Below, one piece after another: positions 47,180 through 61,561 of a stretch of DNA of 64,000 bases. The position numbers were made by a program, and so were the translations under genes. Position 1 is the stretch's first letter, and each line of letters opens with the position of its first letter. Origin of the DNA: Vespula vulgaris. Lineage: Eukaryota; Arthropoda; Insecta; Hymenoptera; Vespidae. The stretch lies in contig NC_066586.1 in assembly GCF_905475345.1 (NCBI RefSeq), positions 6,920,400-6,984,399 on the forward strand, in the 5' to 3' direction. The notes beneath the pieces were generated by a model that saw nothing but the letters and a program-made list of their open reading frames with translations, did no database searches and was not told the DNA's origin.

Positions 47180-47299
47180 CTGTGAGAGGCACAAGAAGAA
47201 CTTGACTTTTGACTACTACCTCTCATTTTATTTTTTTTACTTCGATCGATACCTTTCTTCATTTGAATAAAAATCTGGATAAATAGATATATAAATAGG

Positions 47300-47331
<32 letters not shown>

Positions 47332-49201
47332 AAGAAAGAGAGAAAGATTTGTCACGTCGTGTGAAACGATCGTGGCTGCTTTTGATACTACGACCCAGTT
47401 GGCGTCCATACGTGGAATTTATTGGCGTTTCGATGAAAGCGTCTAACCATTTTCATTTCCATTAAAAACCTGCGTTTCCTCTCTCGTTCACACGTACCTC
47501 AAGTAAGTACTAGTTTAATGAAAGAGTGGAGACGATTAAAAGAAAAAAAAAGAAAAGAATAGATTGTACTTGATCCTAATAAAAACTCTTTCTATATACG
47601 AACATTCCTAATGTTATAATTTATCGTAAATATGATATTTTATTAATTAAAATTCTTTATCGTCTAATTTTATCATTTTGTAGCGTATAAAATATTCATT
47701 CTGTTGCAATAAAATATAACGGCACTTGTTTATGAAACAACTCAGTATTACGTAAATGAATTGAAAAAAGGAAAAACTATGAACGAAAAAAAAACATTAA
47801 TAGTTGACAAGGATGCTCTAGATGATTAAATTTATGTCGAGTAGATATTTTTCTCGAAAATGATGTTACAAATGGAAAAAGAAAAAAAAATCGTTACCTG
47901 TTTTTTTTTCTCAATATACTCAATCATTTCTGAAACGTTCCGTTTAATTATAAGTTTGACGAGAAAAAGGAAGTGATTAAAAAAAAAATAAAGTCTCTTA
48001 GAGTGTAATTGACGGTACGAAGTAGACAAGGTAACGATTTGCCATCTTGAACGGACAGTTACGAGTTAGAGTTTCCGTCGAATTTTAAAATCATGCAGAC
48101 TCATGCTCTAACTTGCGTTCGATTTTGCTTTCGATGCAAACGCATACGTTTTCTCGCGTGTGTTTTCTCACACCTGCATCTTTTTAGTCTTTCGAAGGTA
48201 TAGATATCCCTTATACTAACGATAAAATACGACCCAGAAAGAAATGGCGCACACGTGCACGTTCCAGGGCAAGCCGCCGATACCGTGCTACGAATTTCTT
48301 GGCCCAACTAGCTTTTCTCTTTTTTTCTCAACGTGAACGAGAAATTCAGCGTGAACGTCGAGCCGTAGACGCGACTCGCCTTCCAATGCATTTTCGACCT
48401 TCCAAAGGTCGACCTTACCTCCTCCTATCTTTACTCCGATCTTTTATCTTCTTGATCTTACCAAATTTCAAATGTATTACCTACGTCGTCGTATCTATAT
48501 AATTTTCCAAAATTTTCAAAAGATCTTTAAATCTTTTTATATGTATATATATATCATTAATTTATATAAATAACTCTTAAATAAGTACTTATATTCATCT
48601 AGCAATATATGTGTTAATATTTATATATAATAATTTCCGTACTAATTAGTAAAAAAAATGTTTTTCTCTTTATAGAAGAATAAATAAGATCTATACATTA
48701 CGATCTACATATATGTATCTTATTATAAATACTTAAAAGTTATCTATAATTACTATTATCTCATTACAAGAACATTTCACACGTGGAAAGATCAGTATAA
48801 CATTAAACACGATATAATTGAAGTAATCAATTAGATATTATAATCTCATATTTATACGAAGATAGCGTTGCATTAATCGGACTCTTTAGAAATCTAACTC
48901 TCAATCGTACGATCTCGGTAATGAATTAAACTGCGCGCAAAGAGAGTAAAGCTTCGTAGTCGAGTTAATGAAATTAAATCGTTAATTAACGAACGGCGTG
49001 TACGAGATCGGTGGAACGTATTGTCAAAGTGTCTCGTTAAACGTTGGTCTACCGAATGGCCAGATAATTGGCAATCGTATTATTGTGTTCACGATCACGT
49101 GACGGTTGTAAAGATCGCGTATCGATGAGAGCGATCGTCAAACATTTTCGAATCACCTGGATTTTCCTAACAAATATTCGATATATTGAAATAAACGATA
49201 A

Positions 49202-49392
49202 GATGTACCTGGGATATTTTGCAACAGTCAGCATCTTCGAAGAATCCAAAATAGAGTTCCGTTTCTTCAATTGTATCGTTTCAAACGGCGAAGCCGAACT
49301 CGTCGACGTTGTAATACCATCGTCGAACGAGAAAGCATATTCCTCAGTATGACACCATACTCTTGGTTTGCGAACCTCGTGCATTTTTCTTG
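49202..49392 (-). CDS. weak candidate exon or chance open frame, minus strand
   Basis: Starting from an ATG at 49383, the frame reads MHEVRKPRVWCHTEEYAFSF and then a D/T/S-rich stretch to ...MLTVAKYP, ending AG/GTACAT. It is not repeat-derived, and the exit phase 2 would suit the 47138 exon. The donor is mediocre, there is no good acceptor upstream, and the opposite strand is also open over the same bases (94 codons from 49068). Treat as unresolved. Confidence 0.2.
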
Positions 49393-51077
49393 ATGACCGA
49401 TCGATCGACTCGAAGCGTATATGTGAAATGTTTAAAATCTCGATTACGACTGAACCGCACAGCGAATGATTTGCTCGTACGGACAAACGTAAATACGTCG
49501 AAGAACTATACAATCACGAGACGATTACAATCGTAAAAGGGAGGAACTCGATTGCAGAGCGATCATTCGTTACGCTAAACTGACCGCAAATGAGCGCGTC
49601 TCGGTACTGAGGCATTAACGTTGGCGCGAGCGAGTTTGAAAACAGGTTTTAAAAGTCACTCGGACTTTTATAAAAGGGAGTTAGACTTCGTTTGATAAAT
49701 CCAAGGAGAAAGGAAGGAATGGGATTGCAGCTACGAACGATAAAGTTAGCGAGAAAAGACGCGTTTGCTTTCCCGACCGGTAGATCACTCCAACGAATCC
49801 CTTCCACTTCTTATTTAAAGTCTTCGAGTAAGTGAAAGGAAAACTTTCCGTCATGTTCTTGTAGTTGAACGATGTTCTTCGACCGCCGTCAAGTGGAATG
49901 TGCATGCATTCGAATGGAATTTCATTTCATTAGAATATGCATTATAGCATTATTGCTCAATCATACGATGATGATCGATGTAAAATGAATATTTCCTTGT
50001 CGTTATTCGAGGAATTCTTACGACATTAGCGTAATTCTTTTTTAATGTTACTTCTCGGTTTTATTTTTTTCTTTCTTTTTTTATTATGATTATTTTTATC
50101 TTATAAGTCTCGTTTCTCATTTCAAAAATATATTGGAAAAATTGGCGAATCTGAACTTGAGAATATCTTGAACCTGGATAAGTAAAGAGGTAAGCTAGCG
50201 GGCTCTCGTGATGTTGATATCGAACCAAGAGAATTGCAAATTTCTGAATGGCATGCTAAGAGGAGCTCTCCTAGAGGAGCTAAACGAATCGAGAGAATGA
50301 ATTGAAACGCTCTCTACAATATTCTCTATATCGAAGATATCTTCCTAAGGGTGAAATATACGACGTAACTGGATGAGAACATAAAGCAAGCGATAATGTA
50401 TCTCTTCGAATATGAAAAAGAGAGAATTTATTCTGTTCTATTATCTTACATTTTTCCAAAAACATATTGAATTATTGATTTGTAAGATCAATTATCAGCA
50501 ATACACTGATTAATAAAAGACAGTTTTAATTAAGTTTTAATAAGAATAATTTCTTTTTTAACAGATAAGATAAGACGAGTAACATAAAGTAAAATTCATC
50601 GATACAATCAATTGCTTGTAATTTGCACGTTATTCCATTTTCTAGAAATTAATAGTTTTCTACAAAGTCTATACTTTAATAATTTCAACTGAAATGTATT
50701 ATACGATGAATAAACAGATACGTAACTAATCGAAATCGTTTCAATGTATCGAGAAGGTTCCCGAGTGTCCTTCTCTATGATCGTTCTCGTATTCACCTTC
50801 CTTTCCTGTCGACCTAGAGGAAATTATTCGACACATAGAGTATAGACTTCCCAGGTAGGCGAGTCCATGCAATCATGTGCAACCTGCGTAAATGCTAGCG
50901 TACACGTGGCAAGAGAGATCGAACGAGGGTACAAGCGAACTCGGAGCTCGTGTGTTAGTGTACGCGACGCAGTTTAACGCGACGAGAAGTGGGCGGAGGT
51001 CGGTTACGAGTGTGTCTGAAATTCATGAGCTCCCGAGGGAAGTTTCGAGGGAATGTCAAGAGAAACAGAGAAGAGAG

Positions 51078-51165
51078 AGAGAGAGAGAGAGAATGAGAGT
51101 GAGAGAGATAGAGAAAGAAAAAGAGAAAGAGAGAAAGAGAGAGAAGAACAGAAGAAGAGAAGAAG
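51078..51165. repeat. GA microsatellite (imperfect)
   Basis: GA units with GAAA, GATA and GTGA interruptions. Confidence 0.85.
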
Positions 51166-54100
51166 GGAGATGAAAAGCATTGCTGAACAAACTCGTATCA
51201 CTCGATGGTAGAAGAGGAGTAAGTTGTCGGTGCCACCCTTACGATCGACGGACGTTAGCTTTGCTCTCGAATCGAAAGAACAAACCACTAATTGTAAGAA
51301 GTTCCTTTTCCTTCTTCTTCTTTTTTTTTTCTTTCGTTTGATTTTTTTCGTTTTATTCTTTCTTTTCAACTCGTTTCAAATCTTACCTTAAATCTTCAAC
51401 GGAGTAATTAGTCGAGTTAAATTTTCAATGGATCATTTTTCATCGAGATGGAATCAAGGTTAATAAATGTCTCTGACTTGAGAAGAACGATGAAATATGT
51501 ATATCGGATTATCCCGTCATCCGTGTAGCGTGTTAGTTATACGTCATTACACTCTGATGGATCCGCCCTCCCGTTGACATTTAACATGGAGGAGCACTAG
51601 ATTCCCGTCGTGAACAAAGATCGCGTTAAAAGCCACTTCGAATCTTACTGCTTCTTCCTTTCTTTCCCTCTCCCTCCTCTCCCACTCTTTCTCTCTCTTT
51701 CTTTCTCTTGGAACTGAGGTAGAATTTTTCTAGAAAAAAAAAGTATTAAAGGGAAACGTTCCAGTGGAACAAGTCCAACGACAGACAACGACGTTCTATT
51801 TTGGTTTCTCGTCGGAACTCTTCCGAAAGAACGTCCAGAGCGTTTCAACCGCAATGCAGTAAAGCCTCGATTATGCGCCGGCAAATTATCCGCCCTGCGG
51901 ATTACCGCAGAACTTGCGTACACCGCGATGTTATGCTGTCGTTATTAAACCAGATATTGTACAAGTAAATTCCATTAAGTGTGGATGTATTCATAAATTA
52001 CGAGTAAAACGTAAGGCGATTCGGTTTTATCAGGACGTTTATAAACTCCCTACGAAGACGATTTATTTTAATGAACTTTGAATGAAAAAAAAAAGAAAAG
52101 AAGAAAAGGAAAAGAAAGTAAGAGAGAGAGGAGAAAGGTGAAAGATGAATTTTTCTCGTCTATGCACGCGATACGATTTGATTTTCAGTTTACGGAACTC
52201 CAACGTGTTTTTAAATGTAAAGAGTTTCTTCTTCTCGGTGAGGCGCGAGATATTGGAAAGATTCATAAGGCGTGTCTCTACGAGTCCCCTTGAAAGCTCG
52301 AAGGAAAAGGAATTCTATATCTCTTTTTCGATAGAACGTACTAGACGCACAGACTCGCTCTACGAATTGGAATCTCATCCGACTGCCGAGAAGATTGATA
52401 GCGACGCCTCGATGGTATACCTCTCGGCATATGAATCGATCCTTCTTTTAGGATCGTGGACAAAGTTTAGGAGAATTTTTAAAGCGAACCACTGCATCAT
52501 TTTTCTTTTATACGGGACGCTAAAAAATGGAGAATTTCATATCCGAAGAGAATAGAATTCGTGAAGGTTTATACATCTCTATATGTATTTTACAAATAAT
52601 CTCTGTTAAAGTTATTAATTTGAAATTAAATCGTTCGGATGAATGGATAATAAGGTATTATTCTTGCCCATTCCTTCGTACGTATGAACGGATAAATCGA
52701 GACGAAAGGACCTTGTCGAATTGTTTGGAAGAGATTATCGTTCTTCTTAACTGAATATATCTGTTATCATTATAACTTTATCTTACATTAGTTACAGCTG
52801 AGCGTGCACTTTATGCTAGCTCGCAACTTTCACAGTCTAAAGTCCTTCTAGCTGGAGACGAACCTGGCTTTGTTCAAAGGAAAGATTCTCTGTCCTTGTC
52901 ACTGAGCTAACCAGCTTCTAGTCTACACGTTCTCCGACTAGATATCACTATTAATTAGTACGTCGAGCTTCAGCAAGAATTGTTTTCGACTCCAACGTGT
53001 GGGTCCTTGAGGGTTGCTAATTACTATCAACTTGTCATCCGACATTCTTGTCTATATTCAATTATTAAACTATTGTAATCACGCGTTCATCTTTTGCTTT
53101 TACTCTTGAAAAATTAAAAAAAGAAAAAGGGAAAAAAGTACGAATCGAAGAGTGAATCTTATCTCAACTTGAATTACTTAGAAAATTACACAAATCGAAT
53201 TACATAAATACGTTTCCCTTTGGCTATAATTCGTGAAAACACGCGAGGATACGGTCTAACGTAAATATATTGCTACGTATTTTTCTACGGTTTATTCTTT
53301 TCCAATTCCATCCATTTCTTTCTTTCTCTCTTTCACGCTTGAACTGTTTACGATGTTCCAAATGGCGTCTCTGACGAGGCAAACAATTAAACTCTGTAAG
53401 ATCCCTTCTCGTTTCATCGGACTCGTATCGACATAAATTTATTAAAATCCTATCCTCGACGTCAAAGCATTGTTTTGATCGATGAAGGTCACGATCATAA
53501 AAGTACGAGGAAAGTCAAAGGTAGATTCTTCGAATTTCTTATTTTACTCATTCTGGAAAAGGGCGATTGCCGTTCCTTTTTGAAGTTATACGAGAACCTA
53601 GATATTTCTTCCTGTTTTTATCTCCCATAACATCCTCGGAAATCCAAGAAACAGCGTCCTTCTCTACGGCTCCTCTTTAAAAATGCAATAATCCTACTCG
53701 CAGAGCCCTCCTAAATATTGCAACGGAGCTTTTAAAAGCCTTAAGCTCAACGTTTGCGTGGCTGCTGTTAGAAGAGGCATTTCGATTAAGCTGCCATGTT
53801 ACACGATCACGCGTGCTTAAGGGCAACACGAACCGATAATGTAACTCTCGTTAATGTATCTCATCTACCTTAATCCATTATCTTCCTTTTCTCTCTAACT
53901 CATCTTGTCTTCTCTTCTCTCTCTCTCTCTCTCTTTCTCTCTCTTTCTCTATCTTTTTCTCTATCTGACGATATTTCGAATCGTTCTTGATAATAGAACG
54001 TAAGTTTCGAGACGATCATTAATTACGAATACGTAATTCATCGTTCTTATTCAATTCGTTCTTCACTAAAATGAATGTACGTTTGAATATCTGTTATTTA

Positions 54101-55760
54101 TATCGACCCTTTTTACTCTATGTAGACTGTATAAGAATAGAAAACAATTTCGTAGTGCGAACTATCTTGCATTTTATTCCTTCTTTTCTTTTTCTTTAAC
54201 CTTCCTTCGTGGAAATGTAAGGAAAAGAATTCCTCGCTTCGACATATAACTTCGAATCTCTTTCCCGTTCGTAAAACTGGACTCTCCGTTATATTGATCG
54301 TAGTAAAATACTCGAAATTTTACTTTAACTTGTTTTTTAACTATCGAAAATATATACGAAATTTATTTGTACGTATGACCTGTAATCTATTATACGTCCT
54401 TATTTAAATATTTACGTATGTTTCTGCGCGCGTATATATATAATCAACGTTCACGAAGTAACATAAATTTCATATGAAACTAACATAAATGAGAATTGAA
54501 ATTTATCGTAGATAAAAATATCGCATAAAAATACGTATTATCGTTGCTATCGTTGATTCTCTGCATGTAACGTTCCATTTCTTTTCGAACTAGTCTTTCC
54601 AATAAATACTTGAAAGGTTAGTCACGAGCAAAACGAGAGGAGCGCAGGTGGTTTCGCCACGCCAATAGCAGTTTCCCTGATGAACTAATACATAAGTAAA
54701 AGCTCGACTCTAGTTCGTAAAACTTGAGACACTATATATATATGTGTGTATGCATGTGTGTATTTTTTATTTTGTATGTATGTATATATACATATATATG
54801 TATATATACAAAGATTTACTTCTCTTTGACAAAAGAATCCGATAGAAAATTATCCGGTTCTATTCTTTTATTTATTCTATCTTTTTTTGCTTTGATTTAT
54901 CGATGCATTTATGATTTATCGCGATTATTTTATTGATTTGAATGGAGTATCTTTTCTTCCTTCAGACCGATATTCGTTTTCTCAAATTATTATTAAATTC
55001 CTCTCGATAAAAAGATCTGCATTTTATCGACTTCTCTCTCATATTACATAGTTCTTTATTCTGATCATATTACTGTGTGTATCTTTCGTTAGAACGGTCA
55101 ATTTTATTATCAAGTCGTATACAACTTCAAAAGATTTGCCTCCAAGATCAAGGATCTTTTTAGAAAATATCCTTTGATATCGAATCTATTAGTTTATCTA
55201 TTCGTTATTAAAAAATGATTGATTTTAAAAAGATTGCATTCGTAATACATCTAAAATATTATATTAGTGATAGAATTTCGTTGAAAAGGAAATCATCGTC
55301 TATTTTTCACCATAGAATACACATATATCTTTTGAAAGAATTTTATGGTGAAAAAGATCGTTAAAAAGAGTAGACTATATAACTTTGCTGATAATCTTTC
55401 GTACGGAAAGATACAGAGTACGGATTTGCGAGAAAGCATTCGTTTTTATAGTGTCACTAAAATTTTACGAGACTCCCTCTTCTTCTTTACACTCTAATCT
55501 ATAGATAGTCGTTGGCTACGTTCGACTGAAACGTCGATAAAGAAATGTCAATTCATAGGATGGACGATATGCACATAATTATATTTGATTTATGGAACTT
55601 TAACGAAAATTGTATCAATTCGACAGTTTATAAGTGATAACCAAAATAAAGACGATTATTTGCATTTCTGACAAATTTCAGATATTTTTATTCCTCTTCT
55701 TTTTCTTCTTCTTCTTCTTTTTCGTATCGAGACAATAAAATAGTATAAAAGTGTACTTAC

Positions 55761-55843
55761 TTTTGGTACGTTGCCATAATGTCTTTCGAATCTTCTAGTC
55801 GACTTATTATAAGAAAGTATGCTTCGTTGATTTGAAATCGATC
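55761..55843 (-). CDS. candidate internal exon, minus strand (unassigned gene)
   Basis: 83 bp between acceptor TTCTCTTATTTTTAG and donor AAAA/GTAAGT, both strong. Two frames are open. Phase 0 in to phase 2 out reads DRFQINEAYFLIISRLEDSK then DIMATYQ. Phase 1 in to phase 0 out reads SISNQRSILSYNKSTRRFER then HYGNVPK. The sequence is not repeat-derived. Splice quality makes this one of the best isolated exon candidates here, but neither reading is a family I recognise. Confidence 0.45.
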
Positions 55844-56173
55844 CTAAAAATAAGAGAAGAAAATTAAAATAATATTAAAATCGATCGATCGGCCAAAAAT
55901 GATGCTATGAAAGTTCCATGTTCGCTCCGTATTTCATTTTTTTTCCATTAAATCACAAAGAAACCAAATCGATTTTGTATGGCTGTTATTTCATTCGAGA
56001 AAGGTTTTATTTGCGACAGAGTAAAATTATATCGATTGAAGCCATAGAATAATACCAATAATCATTTCTAAGTCGATTTTATTTTTGTCTAATTAACTTT
56101 CTGTGTTTGGAGATTTATTATAAAGGTAAATGTTAAAATAATTCAGAAACAAGGTATGTCGATGTGTTATAAT

Positions 56174-56175
<2 letters not shown>

Positions 56176-56226
<51 letters not shown>

Positions 56227-56227
56227 C

Positions 56228-56267
<40 letters not shown>

Positions 56268-56282
56268 AAAGAGAGAGAGAGA
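56176..56282. repeat. long GA microsatellite
   Basis: About 107 bp of GA with GACA interruptions in the middle. Confidence 0.95.
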
Positions 56283-57404
56283 ATAATTAACGATGAATAT
56301 ACCGATAAGAGCGGAGACCTCTATTATTTACCTCATGCTCCAGCGGTTAGGCAAAGACTGACTCACGCGACAATGTATCGTAACGCCCATGTGAGTGTAA
56401 ACAAAGGAGACTTGTTTACAAGCGAGAATAACGATAGATGTTGAATATAATATAAATGTAAATATACTCGAAGGATACATATAAACGGTATTTAATAAGA
56501 AAACACAAACGAAATTTAATTTTACCACGCATATTATAATTTTTATTCCGTTAATGTATAATTAATTATATATTTAAACGATATATTTATTGATATTATT
56601 TACAACATTATTCCATTATTTATGTGCATTATGTATTATCATTTATATGGTTTAACAAAGTAATTTCGATTCAATGGTTAGATTATATCATAGGAAAGGA
56701 CTGACAACGTTAACAGAGAATCGATGGACTAATTACTTCTATTATGTTAGACACTCGTACTATCAATTGTTCCCTTCTCTATGTCAGTCTTCTCCCATTT
56801 AACCGATTCATATCTCCAAGAATTGTCATATCTACATCATCACGGTGTTGGTAGACCTTTTGTCATGGATTTCAGGTGGACCTGTCTCTCGCAGTTTCTG
56901 TCCTTTGAATACGGGTGACAATAACACGTAAATCCATGCTTTACGAAAACTCCTTGCTACCACAACCTCATCGTTAGCTCGTTGTTACGTCACTTGGCCA
57001 TTTTAGACGATATACGCAATCCCATTTTCTCTTTTTTTTCCTCATTTTATCAATATATCTACATCACGTGCATATACAGAAATTCAAGAGAGAAAAAAAA
57101 TAGAATATGAGAAGATCGATAGAGAATCAAATATTTCTGACGGATTTATCCGAATTCGAAGCATATAGGATACATGCCGGTTATTAAATATTGACGTAGT
57201 CCATTATATTTCTTTTATTTATTTATTACGAATAAAAATGTAGTAACAAAAATTGATATTACTATTATTATTATTACTTCTTCTTTTTTTTTTGTTAAAT
57301 ATAGATATATGAGTTATGAGTTAGGCAAAGACATCGGTTAGGAGAGGGTGAAGAAGAAAATTTTCTTTTTCTCTTTTAGTCTTAAAGGGATTTACATTCG
57401 TTTA

Positions 57405-57585
57405 CTATGCTCTAAATTCTCTTGGTGGAAACCTTGAAGGAAACATCGGATTACGAAGGACTCTCCTCGAACCTTTACCAAAGGTTTCTCTTCTCGGCGC
57501 AGGGAAAACATTGGAACGTTCTGATAAATCCACTTTAATCGTACCACCTACCTCTTTGTATGCAGAGTATACAAAAAAGCACGTT
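57405..57585 (-). CDS. candidate terminal exon, minus strand (unassigned gene)
   Basis: After a possible acceptor TTCGTTTAG, one base plus 59 codons run to a TAG at 57407-57405. The sequence is Arg/Pro/Ser-rich in its second half (NVFPAPRRETFGKGSRRVLR, then PMFPSRFPPREFRA), unlike translated simple repeats. The entry phase matches the phase-2 reading of the candidate exon at 63456. An alternative donor GTAGGT at 57551 would end it after 11 residues in phase 0. A better acceptor (CTATTACAG) lies further upstream, but it puts a stop in this frame. Family not recognised. Confidence 0.3.
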
Positions 57586-57667
57586 CTAAACGAACCATTA
57601 AGATGGTTCGAGACTCGAGACTCATACAATTTTTATCTGTAATAGAAGTAACCTTTTTTTTACACAA

Positions 57668-57669
<2 letters not shown>

Positions 57670-57706
<37 letters not shown>
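57670..57706. repeat. TA microsatellite
   Basis: About 18 TA units. Confidence 0.9.
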
Positions 57707-57707
<1 letters not shown>

Positions 57708-60700
57708 TATCGATGAGAGATTCGATCGATTATCAGCGGTAATAAAAATAAAGACGATTATTTGCATTTGTTAGAAATTTAAGATACTTTTTTCCTTATG
57801 CTTCTTCTTTTTCTTTTTTTTTTTCTTTTTCTACTTAGACATCTCTCTACATGCTTACATTGTCTAAGAGATGAAAAGGAAATGACAGAAAAAAGATAAG
57901 AGGAAGAATTCCTTCATCCCGAAAGATCTGTTGAGACACAACGAACGTCTTTTACAGTTCGTCGAATCTCAAGGAAGATACCACGAATGAAAGCGGATAA
58001 CCGAAAGAAAGCGAAAAAAGCGTAAGAAAAAGAAGAAGACAAGTGCATACTACTCTCGTTTTTCTTCTATCCTTTCCTTGTCACCTTACCCTATCCACGA
58101 TTTATTTTCATTCTTCGAAGTAAACAGGGTGGCCGGAATTGCTCAGAAAAAAGTGCGGCTCGTTTGCGGCTCTAGACGAACCGCATGAGAAAAGCTCGCG
58201 GTATCACCGAGCTTTGTGCGAATATCGTTAAAGCTTTCATCTGAGAAAGAGGCGAAAACCGCGAGATAAGCCACAATCATGGAACGAAGGGTCCGTTAAT
58301 AAGAGCTGCTTTTCTCGCTTCTTTAGACCTTTGCGACTGTTCTCTCTCTCTCTTTCTCTCTCTTTCTTTCTCTCTTTAATAATTCTTCGTTCTTTTTTGT
58401 CCTTCGTTTCGATACTAACCCTATACCATTAACCTTTTCGGAAATTATACAACTATATATGTACCTGTATATTATACGTACCTACATATAAGCGTAACAT
58501 TAGCCAATGTGACAAGAAAAATTTATAACAACATTAAAATTTTGTTTTGATTACATATCTATAATTTGATAATAAAATAATGATTCTGTATTTTTTAAAG
58601 TGATCAAGATAATGAGAGTAAGATAATTGCATCGTATAGATAGAACCATTCGTTAAAGGTCAATCTTTAATCTGTGGCAACATGCTCTTCGATTGATTAT
58701 TCCCATGGATATTGTAAAGTGAGAGAGATAGAGTGAGAAAGAGAAAGAAACGAGGACACGTGTTTCGCGGATAAAAACGATCCTGTCGATTCAAGCAAAC
58801 TTTTTAACGGAGTTTATCCACCGTGTCGCATCCGATAATTTGGAGTCTCGTTAGTTTGCCCTAGAGCGATCTGTAGGTGGCAGGTGAGGGGTGTTTGGTT
58901 GGTAGGGATGGATCGGAAAAGCTTTTTTTTCTCTTTTTTCTTTTTTTCCCCTATTCCACATATATGTAGATTGTTATATATGTACGTAGACGTGATACCC
59001 CTGGCCGGTTAGCACACCGATTCCGCTGAAAAAGCAATGACTATCGCACTTTTTTAGCTTTCTCTGCGAACCAAGTAAAAGCTACGCACAAACGCTTTCC
59101 GATTCCACGAAATACGAGCGAATACGTACGTTTGAGAAGAATTCAAGAAAATATGAATTCCTATAGAACACGTGAGTATTCTACAATGTCGTATTTCGAA
59201 AGAGACAGACAGAAAAAGAGAGAGAAAGAAAGAAAGAAAGAGAGAAAGAGAGAAGAAAGAGCAAGAGCTACGAGAATAAAAATTGATGTTATTTCGAAAT
59301 TTAAAAAACGTTTGGAATAGGTCTAAATAAATTGATCCTCATTTATTAAAAAGAAAAATGTATAAATAAATGTATACTTTTTGTCGAGATAAAATTGGCT
59401 AGGAATAATTCAATTTACTCTGTTGCACGCTTTATGATTAAATCGATAGGACAAAAGAGATTGCTTTTAAAGGCAAATTTTGTATTAGGAAGCTTTCGAC
59501 TAGCTCGATGTTTCGAAGAGTAAAAAGAGGTGAGGAAAGAAAATTCTCTCTCTCTTTCTTTATCTGTCTATCTATCTATTTATGTATCTATCTCTATCTT
59601 TCTTAAGATTCGCGAACGTTCTACTCCGAAAGAGTAAACTTTCCATCTTGCGATGTGCGTTCAAAGTTTTACAAGTAGCGAAAAACAGATCTTCGGAAGA
59701 ACGACAATGGAGGATAACTCGCGAGCGCGGTGTCGAGTGGCTTTTAAAGGGCTCGATTTGGCTTATCTAGGCGAAAACTTTCTAAGAATACATCATCTCG
59801 AGGTCCACGGCTTTTACGTGACTCTGCTTTCATCTTTCTCGGAGAAATACGCACTTAAATGGCTATCGATCGATTTTTCCAGTATGCAGTGAAACCTCTT
59901 CGCATCTTTTCACGTGAAATTTAGAACGTTCTTATGGCGATGGTAAAGCATATATTTGAAGATCGTATATGCATTCTTATTCTAATACATAACCAGGAGT
60001 TATGAAAACATATTTATTCCTAAGGACTTGAACAATACTAAAAAATTCTCTCTATTTTCACTATTAATAGATTGGATACCATATTTTTATAATCATTAAG
60101 TTTTCTTTTTTTTTTTTATTATAATCATAAAAAATAAATTTCTATGGGAAAAAAGTGATCGATCGTTACATTGTACATATCGATTTTGTTTTTTTCGTGA
60201 TTTCTTTCACTGACATGGAAATATATCAGTCATGATAGTCGTCAGTTAGCAACGACCGGTACAGTTTAGACAGAGATTAATCAGATCAGTGATCGGTCAA
60301 ACGCGAACCTACGTATTTGGCGTCGAGCAGCTCCGCGCGTTATTCTTGATTAGTGAGAAATATCGTGCAAAACGGATAACGTGAAAATCTTGAAAATATT
60401 TTACGTCGATCAAAAAGTAAATCCGTCGTGTTCGAGACGTACGTAATGAGACGATGGTAATTGGGTTGATTTCAACTGAAAAAAATATATAGAAAAAAAA
60501 AAGAAAAAAGAACGAAATTCCCCAGCTCGTAATCCCTTTGCGACGAGATTATAGCCAGGCGTAAATTAATTTCGTTTCATTTCTCGCTTCGAAAATTAAT
60601 ATGAAAATGTATATTCACCTGCTTTCGAAAGCCTTGTCTCGCACAGGAGGGATATTTTCGTGATAGTTAATTAGTCTACGTTCGAGCGAACGGCTCGACG

Positions 60701-60710
60701 AGAATATAAT

Positions 60711-60730
60711 AAGAGAGAAAGAAAGAGAGA

Positions 60731-60772
<42 letters not shown>

Positions 60773-60791
60773 CAGAGAGAGAGAGAGAGGA
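60711..60791. repeat. GA microsatellite
   Basis: About 80 bp of GA with few interruptions. Confidence 0.95.
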
Positions 60792-61501
60792 AACATAAAG
60801 TTACAGTCATACTTGTTTTTAAAAAATCAAGATTCTCAATAATTATTCCGATTATTACAAAGAATTCTATAAACGAAAAATTGCTAATAGCCGTAAAGAA
60901 TAAAATGTCGATATCGTTCTTATTCCAAATTTCATCAATATTTAAAAAACGATCGAACGATCTAAATGAATTTGGAAAATTTATAAATTAATGGCAATCA
61001 ATCTTTAATAATTGGAAATGAAATTAAAATCATAAGATTAAATTGACCTTATTTATTTTTAGTTAATATTAAGCAATATATATATAGTTTGTAAGTATTT
61101 ATAAGAAGATTATGAAAATCAAGTATTCCTCGAAATACATGCTATAACAAATTTAAAGAGACGAATCTCGGACGAACGTATTCCTTCCTTTCGCTCTTTT
61201 TCTACCATTAATTGAATCTAGTCGCGAAAGCGATAAACGAAAGAGGGGGAAAGAGAGGGTGAGTGAGGAAGAAAGAGAAAGAGAGAACTTTCCACTTTTC
61301 CAAGGGAATAAAAATATTTGTTCTCATTAATGAAAATTTCCCTCTCTCTCCTTCTCTTTCTCTCCCCTTTTCTCTGTCAGTTGAAGTTTCCATTACATGT
61401 CGAAAATTCATTTCGACAGGATTCATAGGGAGGCTTTTTCCAGCGGACAGCTTTTTTACATCGAAAGTAATTACCGTCGACGAATCTTTTTGGTATCCAT
61501 A

Positions 61502-61506
<5 letters not shown>

Positions 61507-61556
<50 letters not shown>

Positions 61557-61561
61557 ATAAA
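61507..61561. repeat. TA microsatellite
   Basis: TA run broken once by TTTATA. Confidence 0.9.

Noticed and set aside
59653..59892. 79-codon plus-strand open frame
   Set aside because: No repeat bias, but no start context, splice border or family resemblance; consistent with chance.
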